Notes: generated by a model not told the origin, from the sequence alone. Positions 30,149-38,122 are shown, counted from the stretch's first letter. The stretch: DNA of 39,836 nucleotides from Treponema sp. (GCA_031265435.1 JAISCR010000096.1:1-39836); one strand, 5' to 3'. Program-made: numbers and translations.

Positions 30149-32041
30149 TTATGCCGCCGGAGGAGTCGGGGGCGTGGGCGGGAGCGTGGGCGCGGAGTTT
30201 TGCCAACGAAGTACCGGGTAGTCGTAGCCGGAGATGAACTTCCAGTCGCCGGTTCCGGCGGCGAAGTTCCAGGCGGCGGTAGTATAAAGATCGGGCTCGT
30301 AAATAGTTTGCGTTGTGAAATTGGTGCGATTTTCCTCCTGACCGTCCCTGGCGTTAAGTCCCGGAGCAGTACCGTTGGTTTGGCGTGTAACGGCAATGTC
30401 ATTCCGGGAATAGTTTCCGTTCAAAGTTCCGTATGTGGAAGCGGAAACGGCATTGACGGTTCTTGATGATGAAGCCGAAGGCCCGCCGTCAAGCTCCGAA
30501 ACCAGGGCCATACAAGCGGTGATTGTTCCACCGCCGTCTCCCGCGATGCCTCCTACTACCGTATATGGATCGTGTCCTTTGGATCGTACCGTTCCTGCCG
30601 TGTAACATTTGGAAATGGTTCCACCGCTGGTTCCCGCGATACCCCCCGCAGTTTCTCCATAAGTTGAACTGGTGCTTACATCAGCCCAGGCATAGCAGTT
30701 TTCAATAGCGCCGGTGCCTGTTATTCTACCAGCTATGCCGCCGGCGTCCGAATAAGAGCCTGTAGCAGCGATGCTTTCTATGATGCCTGAGGCGTAACTT
30801 TTGTTGATGCTGTCGGATGAGCCGTTTATAGTGCCCGCTATTCCCCCCACCCTGGGTTCCCCCGCAGTTGCCTCAATACGCCCTTCGGCGAAACATTCGG
30901 TAATTTCAACATCAAGCATATAACCGGCAATGCCCCCCGCCTCACAAATACCGCTGGGACTATCACCGGTAATGGTTCCGGTAAAGGAACTCCCGCTTAT
31001 ATCCCCACCGCTTGCGGAAGTGTTGTATATCATTCCCGCAATGCCGCCGATGGTAAGATAATTTGCCGAAGTTCCGCCAATCGTACCTGAAACACGGCAG
31101 CCGGTGATGGTTACTTCAGAAGCCTGGCCCACTATCCCCCCAATGCTGAGGGCGCTGGTCGCATCAGACAGGACGGAAAAATTCCCCGTAACTTGTATAT
31201 TTTCAAAGCGGGTATTGATTGCGTATCCGGCGACTCCGCCTGTATCGTCATGGGAATCACCAACGCCTCTAATATCGACCGGGGCCCCAAGGTTGTAACG
31301 GATAGTTACGTTTTTGATGGTGGTACTCTCAACGGCACAAAAAAACCCCAGCTTGGGAAATCCGCCTATTACCGGGCCGCTGAAGGAATTGACGGTGATG
31401 CTATGCCCCTGACCATCAAACAGGGCCTTGAAGGGAGCGGTATCATCGCCTATGGGGTTCCAGGGCTGGGTCAGCACAATATCGTTTTCCAGATAAAAAT
31501 GAGTGATGAAACTGCCGTCAATGGCAAAATCCGTTCCCACTCGCCGCAGTTCCGCCTCGGTGTGGATGTAGATTTCCCTAAGAGTACCCTCGTAGGCCGG
31601 ATCTACCTTCATGGGGATTCTGACGGAAGTATTCTGCCCGGCAATAACGGTGATTACCGCACTGCCGGAACCTACCGTGACGGACGGATTACCCGGATCG
31701 TAGGCCGCCGCCTCAATAGTCCATTGCCCCGCATCCAGGGAAACGGTGGTTCCGCCCCCTCCGGCTTCCATGGTTTGGGTTTCTCCGGGACCGGTAAAGG
31801 CAAGACGGTATCTCAGGGTTCCGGTAAACGTATCTGAAAGGATCGACCGGGAAACGACAGCTTTGTTTTGTACCGAAGTTCCCTGAGCCGTGGTTCCCGG
31901 TAAATACAGGGTAAGGGTTCCCGTTCCAAAGTCCGGCCCGCCGGGGAGATTGCAGGAACCGACGGATAAAGCCGCAATACAGAGCAGGGCCGCCAGGACG
32001 ATCATTGATGATTTTTTTTGGCGAAAAGTTTTTTTATTCAT
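30149..32041 (-). CDS. GLUG-repeat surface lipoprotein, copy A
   Basis: A 630-residue lipoprotein, paralogue of 28088-29887 with the same order: lipobox SVGSC (Cys 30), then NLPGGPDFGTGTLTLYLPG. A conserved N-terminal domain is followed by about six GLUG-type repeats (SIGGIVGQASEVTITGCRVSG, AGGIAGRITGTGAIENCYAW, AGGIAGTSGGTISKCYTAG) and the C-terminal box GTGDWKFISGYDYPVLRW, then a Pro-rich tail. ATG 32041 has GAGGTG upstream; the frame extends to 32143 without a ribosome site. It appears to be the first gene of the envelope block and has a C6/G6 hairpin 44 bases before its start, like the response regulator gene. Confidence 0.85.
   Translation of the reverse strand: MNKKTFRQKKSSMIVLAALLCIAALSVGSCNLPGGPDFGTGTLTLYLPGTTAQGTSVQNKAVVSRSILSDTFTGTLRYRLAFTGPGETQTMEAGGGGTTVSLDAGQWTIEAAAYDPGNPSVTVGSGSAVITVIAGQNTSVRIPMKVDPAYEGTLREIYIHTEAELRRVGTDFAIDGSFITHFYLENDIVLTQPWNPIGDDTAPFKALFDGQGHSITVNSFSGPVIGGFPKLGFFCAVESTTIKNVTIRYNLGAPVDIRGVGDSHDDTGGVAGYAINTRFENIQVTGNFSVLSDATSALSIGGIVGQASEVTITGCRVSGTIGGTSANYLTIGGIAGMIYNTSASGGDISGSSFTGTITGDSPSGICEAGGIAGYMLDVEITECFAEGRIEATAGEPRVGGIAGTINGSSDSINKSYASGIIESIAATGSYSDAGGIAGRITGTGAIENCYAWADVSTSSTYGETAGGIAGTSGGTISKCYTAGTVRSKGHDPYTVVGGIAGDGGGTITACMALVSELDGGPSASSSRTVNAVSASTYGTLNGNYSRNDIAVTRQTNGTAPGLNARDGQEENRTNFTTQTIYEPDLYTTAAWNFAAGTGDWKFISGYDYPVLRWQNSAPTLPPTPPTPPAA
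30211..30272. repeat. 62-bp block shared with 28123-28184
   Basis: Second copy of the near-identical 3' block of the GLUG lipoprotein genes (one mismatch). Confidence 0.85.
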
Positions 32042-32085
32042 ACCCACACCTCTTGTGTCAGTATGGAGGGCATGAACAAGCGCCG

Positions 32086-32106
32086 CACCCCCCGTTCGGG
32101 GGGTAA
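32086..32106 (-). promoter_or_regulatory. C6/G6 hairpin in the leader of GLUG lipoprotein A
   Basis: ACCCCCC, a GAAC loop (minus strand) and GGGGGGT form a 7-bp stem 44 bases upstream of ATG 32041. The 21-base element recurs with one change, in the loop, at 32919-32939 before the response regulator gene. No T run follows, so it is not an ordinary terminator. A shared operator or RNA element is likely. Confidence 0.55.
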
Positions 32107-32118
32107 AACGCGGAATTT

Positions 32119-32262
32119 TTGAAACATGGTTGTCTTCCTTCAATATTTATTGATGATTCCGAAAAAAAACGTGGTGAATTGGATGAAACCATAGATTTCC
32201 TGGCCGGATTACCGGATGAGGTGCGGCTGAATATAATCAACCGGATAAGCAAGACATACTGA
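32119..32262 (+). pseudogene. Possible C-terminal remnant of a lost gene
   Basis: Between two minus-strand genes, a plus-strand frame of 47 codons reads like protein: IDDSEKKRGELDETIDFLAG, then LPDEVRLNIINRISKTY and a stop. The only in-frame start is TTG 32119, without a ribosome site, and a stop lies 15 bases upstream of it. It may be the tail of a deleted gene. I do not recognise the family. Confidence 0.35.
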
Positions 32263-32283
32263 AGGATCGAAGGGTAGTGGAAG

Positions 32284-32883
32284 CTACAAATCGACACCGG
32301 ACAGTTCCGGCCGGGAGTGGATGTCCAATTTATGGTAGATAACCTTCATCGCCGACTTTACCGTGTTCTCGGTAAGGGAGAGCCGTGAGGCAATCTCCGG
32401 AACCGTGAGCCACTCTTTCGCCAGGCGGGCGATTTTAAGCTCCCAGGGAGTCAGAGCCTCGACGGCCTTTTTGACGGGCCGTATCCGGTGCAGAAGCCGC
32501 AGTTCCCGGCCGTTCTCCAGATGGGTGGCAAGGCGGGTCAAAAGTATTTCCTTTACAAAGGGTTTGGTAATATAGTCTACCGCCCCGGATTGTAGCCCCC
32601 GCAGTTCAGCCTCCGCCTCGGAAAGACCCGTGAGAAATACCACCGGAATATCACAGGCCTCCGGTATGTTCCGCAGCCGTTCAAAAGTTTCATAGCCGTT
32701 CATAAAAGGCATAACAATATCCAGAAGGATAATATCCGGCGCAAACCCCTTTTCCAAAAGGCTCACCGCCTCTCTCCCTGACTTTGCCAGGCTTACCGCG
32801 TACTGTTCCGAAAGGAGTTCATGTGCCATTTTCAGGAGAGCCGTATCATCGTCTATAACCAGTACCGTATATTTTCCGTTCAT
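32284..32883 (-). CDS. Response regulator (REC plus LuxR-type HTH)
   Basis: A 199-residue regulator. The receiver domain (1-120) has DDD at 11-13, phospho-acceptor D55 (IILLDIVMP), T/S switch (VVFLTG) and K in ITKPF. The LuxR helix-turn-helix follows (about 143-195; LTPWELKIARLAKEWLTVPEIASRLSLTENTVKSAMKVIYHKL). It is on the same strand as, and downstream of, the hybrid kinase, but separated from it by the plus-strand ATPase/PIN cassette. The kinase's own HPt domain suggests that this is its final target (inference). ATG 32883 gives the standard start; TTG 32904 is also in frame. Confidence 0.92.
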   Translation of the reverse strand: MNGKYTVLVIDDDTALLKMAHELLSEQYAVSLAKSGREAVSLLEKGFAPDIILLDIVMPFMNGYETFERLRNIPEACDIPVVFLTGLSEAEAELRGLQSGAVDYITKPFVKEILLTRLATHLENGRELRLLHRIRPVKKAVEALTPWELKIARLAKEWLTVPEIASRLSLTENTVKSAMKVIYHKLDIHSRPELSGVDL

Positions 32884-32918
32884 ACCGGCCCCATGATAAA
32901 ACAAAAACCTGTCCGTCT

Positions 32919-32939
32919 CACCCCCCGTTAGGGGGGTAA
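32919..32939 (-). promoter_or_regulatory. C6/G6 hairpin in the leader of the response regulator gene
   Basis: ACCCCCC, TAAC loop (minus strand), GGGGGGT, extended outward by CTT/GAG pairing to about 10 bp. It lies 35 bases upstream of ATG 32883 and is the twin of 32086-32106. Confidence 0.55.
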
Positions 32940-32980
32940 GGGAAAGAGCTTGCCGTCCCTGACTCGCGTTGCATCCGTTC

Positions 32981-33009
32981 TTGAAAATATGCCCAAAATG
33001 CCGTATTTT
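32981..33009 (+). promoter_or_regulatory. Promoter of the AAA-PIN cassette
   Basis: TTGAAA (32981-32986), 17 bases, TATTTT (33004-33009), 42 bases before ATG 33052, which has GAGGAG upstream. Confidence 0.4.
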
Positions 33010-33051
33010 AATGAAGATGGAACAGGGTGAATTATGTGAGGAGCATGAAAA

Positions 33052-34332
33052 ATGAAATATTACCTCGACAATTTTCGTGGATTTCAGGATACGTATGTTG
33101 AGTTAAAGGACGTAAATTTTCTCGTTGGCGAAAATTCCAGCGGGAAAACATCGCTTATAAGCGCCTTGACAATAATGTCGTATTACAGATTCTGGACCGA
33201 GGCCGTTATAACAGATGAAATTGAATTTAAATCATTCGGCGATCTCCATTCCGTAAATGCGACAAGAGACTATTTTACCCTTGGTTCGATTAACGATGAC
33301 AATACGGTACATGTATACTCATTTTCCAATGATGATGGTCTTGCAACCGGATTTAGAGAAATAATCTATACCGATGATCATAAACTGTACATTGCAAAAA
33401 GAAAGTCAAGAACAGTTCTCTGTCATTTTAACAACTCCTTTATTGTTAATGCGGATAATAAATTACTTTCAGATCTTCTTGACCACGCGGATTCCATAGA
33501 CAAAAAAAACGAATGGGGATTTGATGCTTCTGATTTTAGTATAGACATGCCCTCTCCTTTTTATGCGATTAGAACATTTTTACAATCGGGCAAGAAAAAC
33601 TCATTCCCTGCTGATTTTTTTACGAAACCCGGCGTAGACACGGCGTCTATTGGAAATTCCATTTTTTTAGCGCCGATCAGGGCGAAACCACAGGCGATTT
33701 ATTCAGGCGGGAAAAAAGACTTTTCAACTGAAGGCAGCCATATTCCGTTTATGATCAAGGATGTGTTGTTTGACAGAAACCGTTACCCCGCGTATATAAA
33801 GAAGATGTTGGATGATTATGGCAAAGAAAGCGGTTTATTCGATTCTCTGGATGTAAAACGGTTTGGAAACGACAAGACGGATCCCTTTGAATTGTTAATC
33901 AAAAAAGGGGAAAGTAACTATAAAATTTCGATTGTTGGTTACGGGGTTTCTCAAATTTTACCTATAATCATGGAAATGTTACAATCAAAAAACGGGTTAT
34001 TTTCTATTCAACAACCAGAGGTTCATCTGCATCCAAAAGCGCAGTCGGCGTTTGGAGGATTCTTATACCAGGTTGCCCGGCATGAAAAAGGAACGATTAC
34101 TGTTGTTGTTGAAACTCACAGCGACTACATTATTGACCGCTTCCGTTACCGGATGAAGGAATCAGATAACAAAGTCCCGGCGCAGATATTGTTTTTCAGG
34201 AATAATGGCAAACACAACATTATTACATCCATCAAAATACAAGATGACGGCAAGTATGACACCAATAGTGAAGCCCTTGAAGATTTCCGCTCTTTCTTTA
34301 TTGACGAATCTTTCCGGCTGATGGAGATATAA
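33052..34332 (+). CDS. OLD/ABC-like AAA ATPase of a two-gene defence-type cassette
   Basis: A 426-residue ATPase of the AAA_15/AAA_21 type related to OLD and DUF3696 proteins. Walker A is VGENSSGKTS (25-34), the signature-like loop GYGVSQILP (297-304), Walker B IQQPEVHLHPKAQ (E323), and the H-loop ETHSDYIIDRF (354-364). There is no TOPRIM or HNH domain attached. The nuclease seems to be supplied by the PIN gene that starts 1 base after its stop. Such ATPases act as sensors in anti-phage systems (Septu, PARIS, Gabija-like). G+C is clearly lower than in the flanking genes, and the cassette is on the opposite strand to the two-component genes around it, both signs of transfer. Confidence 0.88.
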   Translation: MKYYLDNFRGFQDTYVELKDVNFLVGENSSGKTSLISALTIMSYYRFWTEAVITDEIEFKSFGDLHSVNATRDYFTLGSINDDNTVHVYSFSNDDGLATGFREIIYTDDHKLYIAKRKSRTVLCHFNNSFIVNADNKLLSDLLDHADSIDKKNEWGFDASDFSIDMPSPFYAIRTFLQSGKKNSFPADFFTKPGVDTASIGNSIFLAPIRAKPQAIYSGGKKDFSTEGSHIPFMIKDVLFDRNRYPAYIKKMLDDYGKESGLFDSLDVKRFGNDKTDPFELLIKKGESNYKISIVGYGVSQILPIIMEMLQSKNGLFSIQQPEVHLHPKAQSAFGGFLYQVARHEKGTITVVVETHSDYIIDRFRYRMKESDNKVPAQILFFRNNGKHNIITSIKIQDDGKYDTNSEALEDFRSFFIDESFRLMEI

Positions 34333-34333
34333 A

Positions 34334-34876
34334 ATGTGTATGTTGATTGATGCAAACCTTATCGCCGTCATTTTTAATAAAAACAATGAAAGGCATACCA
34401 TATACAAACCGGTATTAGAGTGGTTTATTACGGGGAAGGCAAAGATTGTCATAGGCGGCGGCAAATACTACCAAAGCGAAATAAAAGAGCGTCTTGTATC
34501 GTATATACCGATACTGACTGAGTTAAGCCGTTTGAATAAGACCCACTGGTTTCCTGATAAAGATGTAGATGAATTGACTGCCCATATTGAGAGCCTGGAG
34601 AGCAATTCTGATTTTGACGATCCACACATAGTAGCCTTGTTATGCATATCAAGAGCAAAAATATTTTGCAGTGAAGATGAGCGGGCTTTCAAATTTGTCA
34701 AAGATAAAAAATTTTATCCCAGAGGACAGGAAACACCAAAAATACTCTCCCTAAAGACACATACAGCATCCCTTGAATTATTAAATGATGAAAATATTTG
34801 TTCCAACGGCGTACATCCGGCTTTACCTGTAACTATTGCCCGAAAATTTATAGAGAAGGTTGGTCAAAAGATATAA
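34334..34876 (+). CDS. PIN-like nuclease partner of the AAA ATPase
   Basis: A 180-residue protein with the PIN pattern. D6 is in MLIDANLIAVIF and an acid helix follows (E49 in YYQSEIKERL). SDFDDPHIVALLCISRAKIF (D96) and CSEDERAFKFV (D115) complete the metal site, so all four acids look intact. It is longer than VapC toxins, with a tail of about 50 residues containing LSLKTHTASLELLNDEN. It is tightly coupled to the ATPase (1-base gap; GGAG upstream). It would cut RNA or DNA when the ATPase is triggered (inference). No antitoxin gene is present, so the pair is not an ordinary VapBC module. Confidence 0.8.
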   Translation: MCMLIDANLIAVIFNKNNERHTIYKPVLEWFITGKAKIVIGGGKYYQSEIKERLVSYIPILTELSRLNKTHWFPDKDVDELTAHIESLESNSDFDDPHIVALLCISRAKIFCSEDERAFKFVKDKKFYPRGQETPKILSLKTHTASLELLNDENICSNGVHPALPVTIARKFIEKVGQKI

Positions 34877-34958
34877 CCAGGGGATAAGGCGGATGAGAGA
34901 AACCGGCCAACTCCATTCCCGGCCAACGGGACTTCTCTCCCCTTTCACCCTTCACCTT

Positions 34959-37532
34959 TCATCCCTCCCCCTGAAGCAGCTTTTCCGCCTGTTCAAATTC
35001 AAGGTCGCTGATTTTTTCCTGAACCGCCTTAAGCTTCCGTTTTTCCGTTTCGTCCACGGCGGCAGCCAAAAGCCGGTTCAGGATTTCCGTTGCTTCGCTC
35101 CACCGGTTGCCCCGAATGTACCGGAGCAGTGTTTCCATGTCCTCATCCCGTGAAGAGCCGGGAGCCTCCGCCGGTTGTCCTGATTCCCGGCGGGGTTCCG
35201 CTTCTGTCTCTCCGCTTAATTCATTCATCCGGGTGATAAAGTCCTCCAGCCCCCGGGAGGCCCGTTCCCATTCAAGCAGAAAGAGGGGCATGGCTGTTTC
35301 AATGTATGTTCCGTCCCCGGCCATACAGTATTTTTCTATAGAGGCGGCTGTGGCATAAAGGTCTGCCGCGCCCATAGCCCTGGCTTTGCTTTTTAGGGAA
35401 TGAACGGAGAAGCTCAAGTCCTTCCAGTTTTTTTGCTCCGCCATGGCAAGGACTTCTCTCCGGGCGGCCTCATAATTTTCCGTAAAAAATTCCGCCAGCC
35501 GCTTGTACTGCCAAAGGCCGGTTTCGACTTCAAGATAACGCAATCCCTCCTCCGGAAGTACGCCCCGGGCGGACAAATCCTTTGCCACACTATCCTTCAT
35601 TTTTTCCACCCTGTCATACCGATCCGCTTTCCCTTCCGGCGGAACATCAGGCGGATTTTTCAGCGCAAAATCCGGTTCCGTAGTCTCCCGGCCGGTAACG
35701 AGTTCCGCGGGAAGCCATTTCTGGAGGCACTGTTCGAGGTCCCGCCACATCACCGGCTTGGCAAGGCAGGAAGTGAACCCTTCTTCCAGAAAACGCTGTT
35801 TCATTTCCCGCCGGGCATCGGCGGTAAGGGCAATCACCGGAACCGTAAAGTTTTTGTTTTCTTCCCGGAGCCGTCTGAATGTTTCGATTCCGTCCATGCC
35901 GCTCATCATGTAATCCATAAAAATCAGATGGTAGTTATTCCGCCTGACTTTTTCCAGACATTCGCTTCCGCTTGATACCGTGTCCACCGTCAACAGGGTA
36001 CGCCGCAGCAGGGAACGTAAAACCAGTAAATTTTCCCGGTTGTCATCTACCGCCAAAACGCGGCCTCCCTTTGCCGTAAAGGAGGGGCCTTCCCGCTGCG
36101 CTCTTCCGGTGGAAACGGCATAATCCCTTCCCATCGGCTCATCATGTTGTATGATTTGCGGAACCTCCACAGTAAATACGCTTCCCTTGCCCCATTCACT
36201 TTCCACGGTAATCTTCCCGTTCATAAGCTCCGCCAATTCCCCGGCAATCGCCAGCCCCAGCCCCGTCCCCTCGATGTTCCGGTGAGCGGGTAAATCAATG
36301 CGGGTAAAAGCGTCAAAGAGCATTTCCCGGTGTTCTTCCTTAATGCCAATTCCGGTATCCTCCACCGCGATACGCAGCAGAAAAACACCGGGAGAATCCT
36401 CAGGCTCCCCCGCCTTTTCCCTGCGGTTTCCGTTTATCCGCAGCGTAACGGAACCCTGTTCCGTGTATTTTGCCGCGTTGCTTAGAAAGTTAAACCCTAT
36501 CTGTTTTAGATGAATAAAGTCCCCGTACAGTTTCCGGGGCAGCCGCTCATCCGCCTCAAGAACAAAGCGGAGCCCCTTTTTCCCGGCCCGCTCCGATCCG
36601 GCCAGGCTCAGCTCCCGTACCAAATCCGCCGTCTTGTACCCCTCGTCCAGAAGCTCCGTTTTTCCCGATTCAATTTTTGATATATCAAGAATATTGTTGA
36701 TAAGCTCCAGCAGCGTTTTCCCCGCGGTTTCAATACTCGAACTGTAATTGGCGATTTGTTCCCCCTCTGCAGGCAACAGAGCGCTTTCCCGGATGACCAT
36801 TTCATTCATCCCCAGAATGACGTTAATAGGCGTCCGTATCTCATGACTCATGTTTGCCAAAAAGGTGCTTTTTATCTCACTTGAACGAACCGCCTCTTCC
36901 CGCGCTTTTTCCAACTGCCGGTGCTGTTCGTTGTATATACGGAAGTGCAGAAACATAGTAATTCCCAGAACAATGCTCACCGCAACAAAAGCCGTGATCA
37001 CATCGGTTAAAAATTGTTCTTCGGTCCGGAAAAAATGCACCCTTTCAGGGAACCTGAAAGCGTAGAGGCAAATTCCTGAATAGACCAGCAGTTCCAAAAC
37101 CGCCATACCAAAAGCCGCTTTACCGTCCAGCATAAACACGGTAAACATCACGGCAAATACAAAGAACACCGGCATCCCGCTGTGGTAGCCTCCGGCGGAA
37201 AAAAACATCACCGGAAAAAGGAGGATAAAAACAACCACAATGGTGATAAAATAAAAAAGGCGGTAACGTCCGGTACGGTTTGAATAATAGAGGAAAAAAA
37301 TGGCTAACAAAAACGAAAAAAGACAGGCAAGGCTGTTCAAGAGGGCCGCCCCCGTGAAAGGCCCCAGCGCCGCCACAACAAGGCTTATCACCGCCCCCGC
37401 CATAGCCAGCACATTAAAGAGCCGCACCCGGAAATCAAGTTCCCTTCCAAAGAAGGCGCCCAAAAAACTGTGAATGGCCCTACTTTTTATTTTTTCTATT
37501 TTCAAATTCTGTTGCCAATGTATGTATTTCAT
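34959..37532 (-). CDS. Hybrid histidine kinase (6 TM, HisKA, HATPase, REC, HPt); altered 5' end
   Basis: As read from ATG 37532, 857 residues. Six membrane helices (about 40-197) lead into HisKA with H230 (FLANMSHEIRTP) and an HATPase domain (about 340-460; N351-type SNAAKY, DTGIGI, GTGLGLAI). A receiver follows with phospho-acceptor D540 (LIFMDYMMSGMDG), and an HPt domain with H711 (VHSLKSKARAM). This is a complete phosphorelay. The native-looking N terminus begins near HSFLGAFFGRELDFRV (residue 21). The first 17 codons are the out-of-frame end of the antitoxin gene, so the original start seems lost. ATG 37532 inside the antitoxin gene or TTG 37463 may serve now. Confidence 0.92.
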   Translation of the reverse strand: MKYIHWQQNLKIEKIKSRAIHSFLGAFFGRELDFRVRLFNVLAMAGAVISLVVAALGPFTGAALLNSLACLFSFLLAIFFLYYSNRTGRYRLFYFITIVVVFILLFPVMFFSAGGYHSGMPVFFVFAVMFTVFMLDGKAAFGMAVLELLVYSGICLYAFRFPERVHFFRTEEQFLTDVITAFVAVSIVLGITMFLHFRIYNEQHRQLEKAREEAVRSSEIKSTFLANMSHEIRTPINVILGMNEMVIRESALLPAEGEQIANYSSSIETAGKTLLELINNILDISKIESGKTELLDEGYKTADLVRELSLAGSERAGKKGLRFVLEADERLPRKLYGDFIHLKQIGFNFLSNAAKYTEQGSVTLRINGNRREKAGEPEDSPGVFLLRIAVEDTGIGIKEEHREMLFDAFTRIDLPAHRNIEGTGLGLAIAGELAELMNGKITVESEWGKGSVFTVEVPQIIQHDEPMGRDYAVSTGRAQREGPSFTAKGGRVLAVDDNRENLLVLRSLLRRTLLTVDTVSSGSECLEKVRRNNYHLIFMDYMMSGMDGIETFRRLREENKNFTVPVIALTADARREMKQRFLEEGFTSCLAKPVMWRDLEQCLQKWLPAELVTGRETTEPDFALKNPPDVPPEGKADRYDRVEKMKDSVAKDLSARGVLPEEGLRYLEVETGLWQYKRLAEFFTENYEAARREVLAMAEQKNWKDLSFSVHSLKSKARAMGAADLYATAASIEKYCMAGDGTYIETAMPLFLLEWERASRGLEDFITRMNELSGETEAEPRRESGQPAEAPGSSRDEDMETLLRYIRGNRWSEATEILNRLLAAAVDETEKRKLKAVQEKISDLEFEQAEKLLQGEG

Positions 37533-37686
37533 CTATTGTTTTATCTTTCCATAAGTTCTTTTGCCATTCTGTGTAATCAAAATTATTACTTTTTATACTT
37601 GTTATAAAACGCTCGGTATTGAGAACTCCAAAATTTTTTATTAATAAATCTATCGCCTCTACTTTTAATGCAGTCTCATTCATCAT
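37480..37686 (-). CDS. Antitoxin-type partner of the PIN toxin
   Basis: A 68-residue protein (ETALKVEAIDLLIKNFGVLN, then TERFITSIKSNNFDYTEWQK and a charged helix). The pattern of a small helical protein with ERFI...FDYTEW is one I associate with genes paired with this PIN type, so an antitoxin role is likely. ATG 37686 has GGAGGAG upstream and overlaps the PIN stop by 11 bases. Its last codons lie over the 5' end of the histidine kinase frame. The gene is very AT-rich. Confidence 0.7.
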   Translation of the reverse strand: MMNETALKVEAIDLLIKNFGVLNTERFITSIKSNNFDYTEWQKNLWKDKTIDEIHTLATEFENRKNKK

Positions 37687-38116
37687 TTTTCTCCTCCATT
37701 GTTCGAACAAAATCAATAGGATTTATTGCTTTAATTCCAGCAACCTGTCTTTTTGTTAAACCATCATCAGTAGTTATAAAATATGTACATTCACTTTCTA
37801 TTGCGCAAGAAATATGTAAGGCATCCTTTGGTTTTATTTTTAATTGTTCGATTTGTTTTCCCCGGTTTAAAATAGTTTTTGAGGATTTACACTTATATTT
37901 TGCAATATTTTCCCATTGTTGTATCGATTCTTTGTTTTCAATATTTGGATTATCATTGTTTTCAAAATCAGACATATAAGACCATACTAAATCATATTTT
38001 CCATCCTTAATTTGGTTCTGGATATACAATTTTGCTGTCGTTTCAAGTTGAATTTTTACATTATTTTGGTCATCAAATGGCCTATTATAAGCACAATGAT
38101 CTAAATAAATCTTCAT
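37676..38116 (-). CDS. PIN-domain toxin
   Basis: A 146-residue PIN protein. D6 is in MKIYLDHCAYNRPFDDQ, a family hallmark, followed by acids in SYMSDFENND, the core IKPKDALHISCAIESECTYFITTDDGLTKRQ and the end INPIDFV. The metal acids appear intact, unlike the VapC-like gene at 289-708. The gene is upstream of its small partner, an order typical of this subfamily. The AT-rich base use differs strongly from the kinase next to it, so it was probably acquired. There is no Shine-Dalgarno; an extended -10 box ends 6 bases before ATG. Confidence 0.82.
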   Translation of the reverse strand: MKIYLDHCAYNRPFDDQNNVKIQLETTAKLYIQNQIKDGKYDLVWSYMSDFENNDNPNIENKESIQQWENIAKYKCKSSKTILNRGKQIEQLKIKPKDALHISCAIESECTYFITTDDGLTKRQVAGIKAINPIDFVRTMEEKNDE

Positions 38117-38122
38117 ATTTTA

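Noticed and set aside
28300-31500. CRISPR-like repetition
   Set aside because: The repeated units are GLUG protein repeats in coding frame, with varying lengths and no constant repeat-spacer pattern. No CRISPR array or cas gene is seen in the window.
32042-32143. A 34-residue extension of GLUG lipoprotein A
   Set aside because: It reads through the hairpin and would place the lipoprotein signal internally; ATG 32041 has its own ribosome site.
34900-34935. Direct repeat ccggccaac twice in the gap after the PIN-like gene
   Set aside because: It is only 9 bases in a short gap, has no partner at the other border and is not clearly functional.
32900-34960. Insertion sequence or integrase borders around the AAA-PIN cassette
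   Set aside because: I found no transposase, terminal inverted repeat or direct target duplication at the edges; transfer is argued only from composition and placement.
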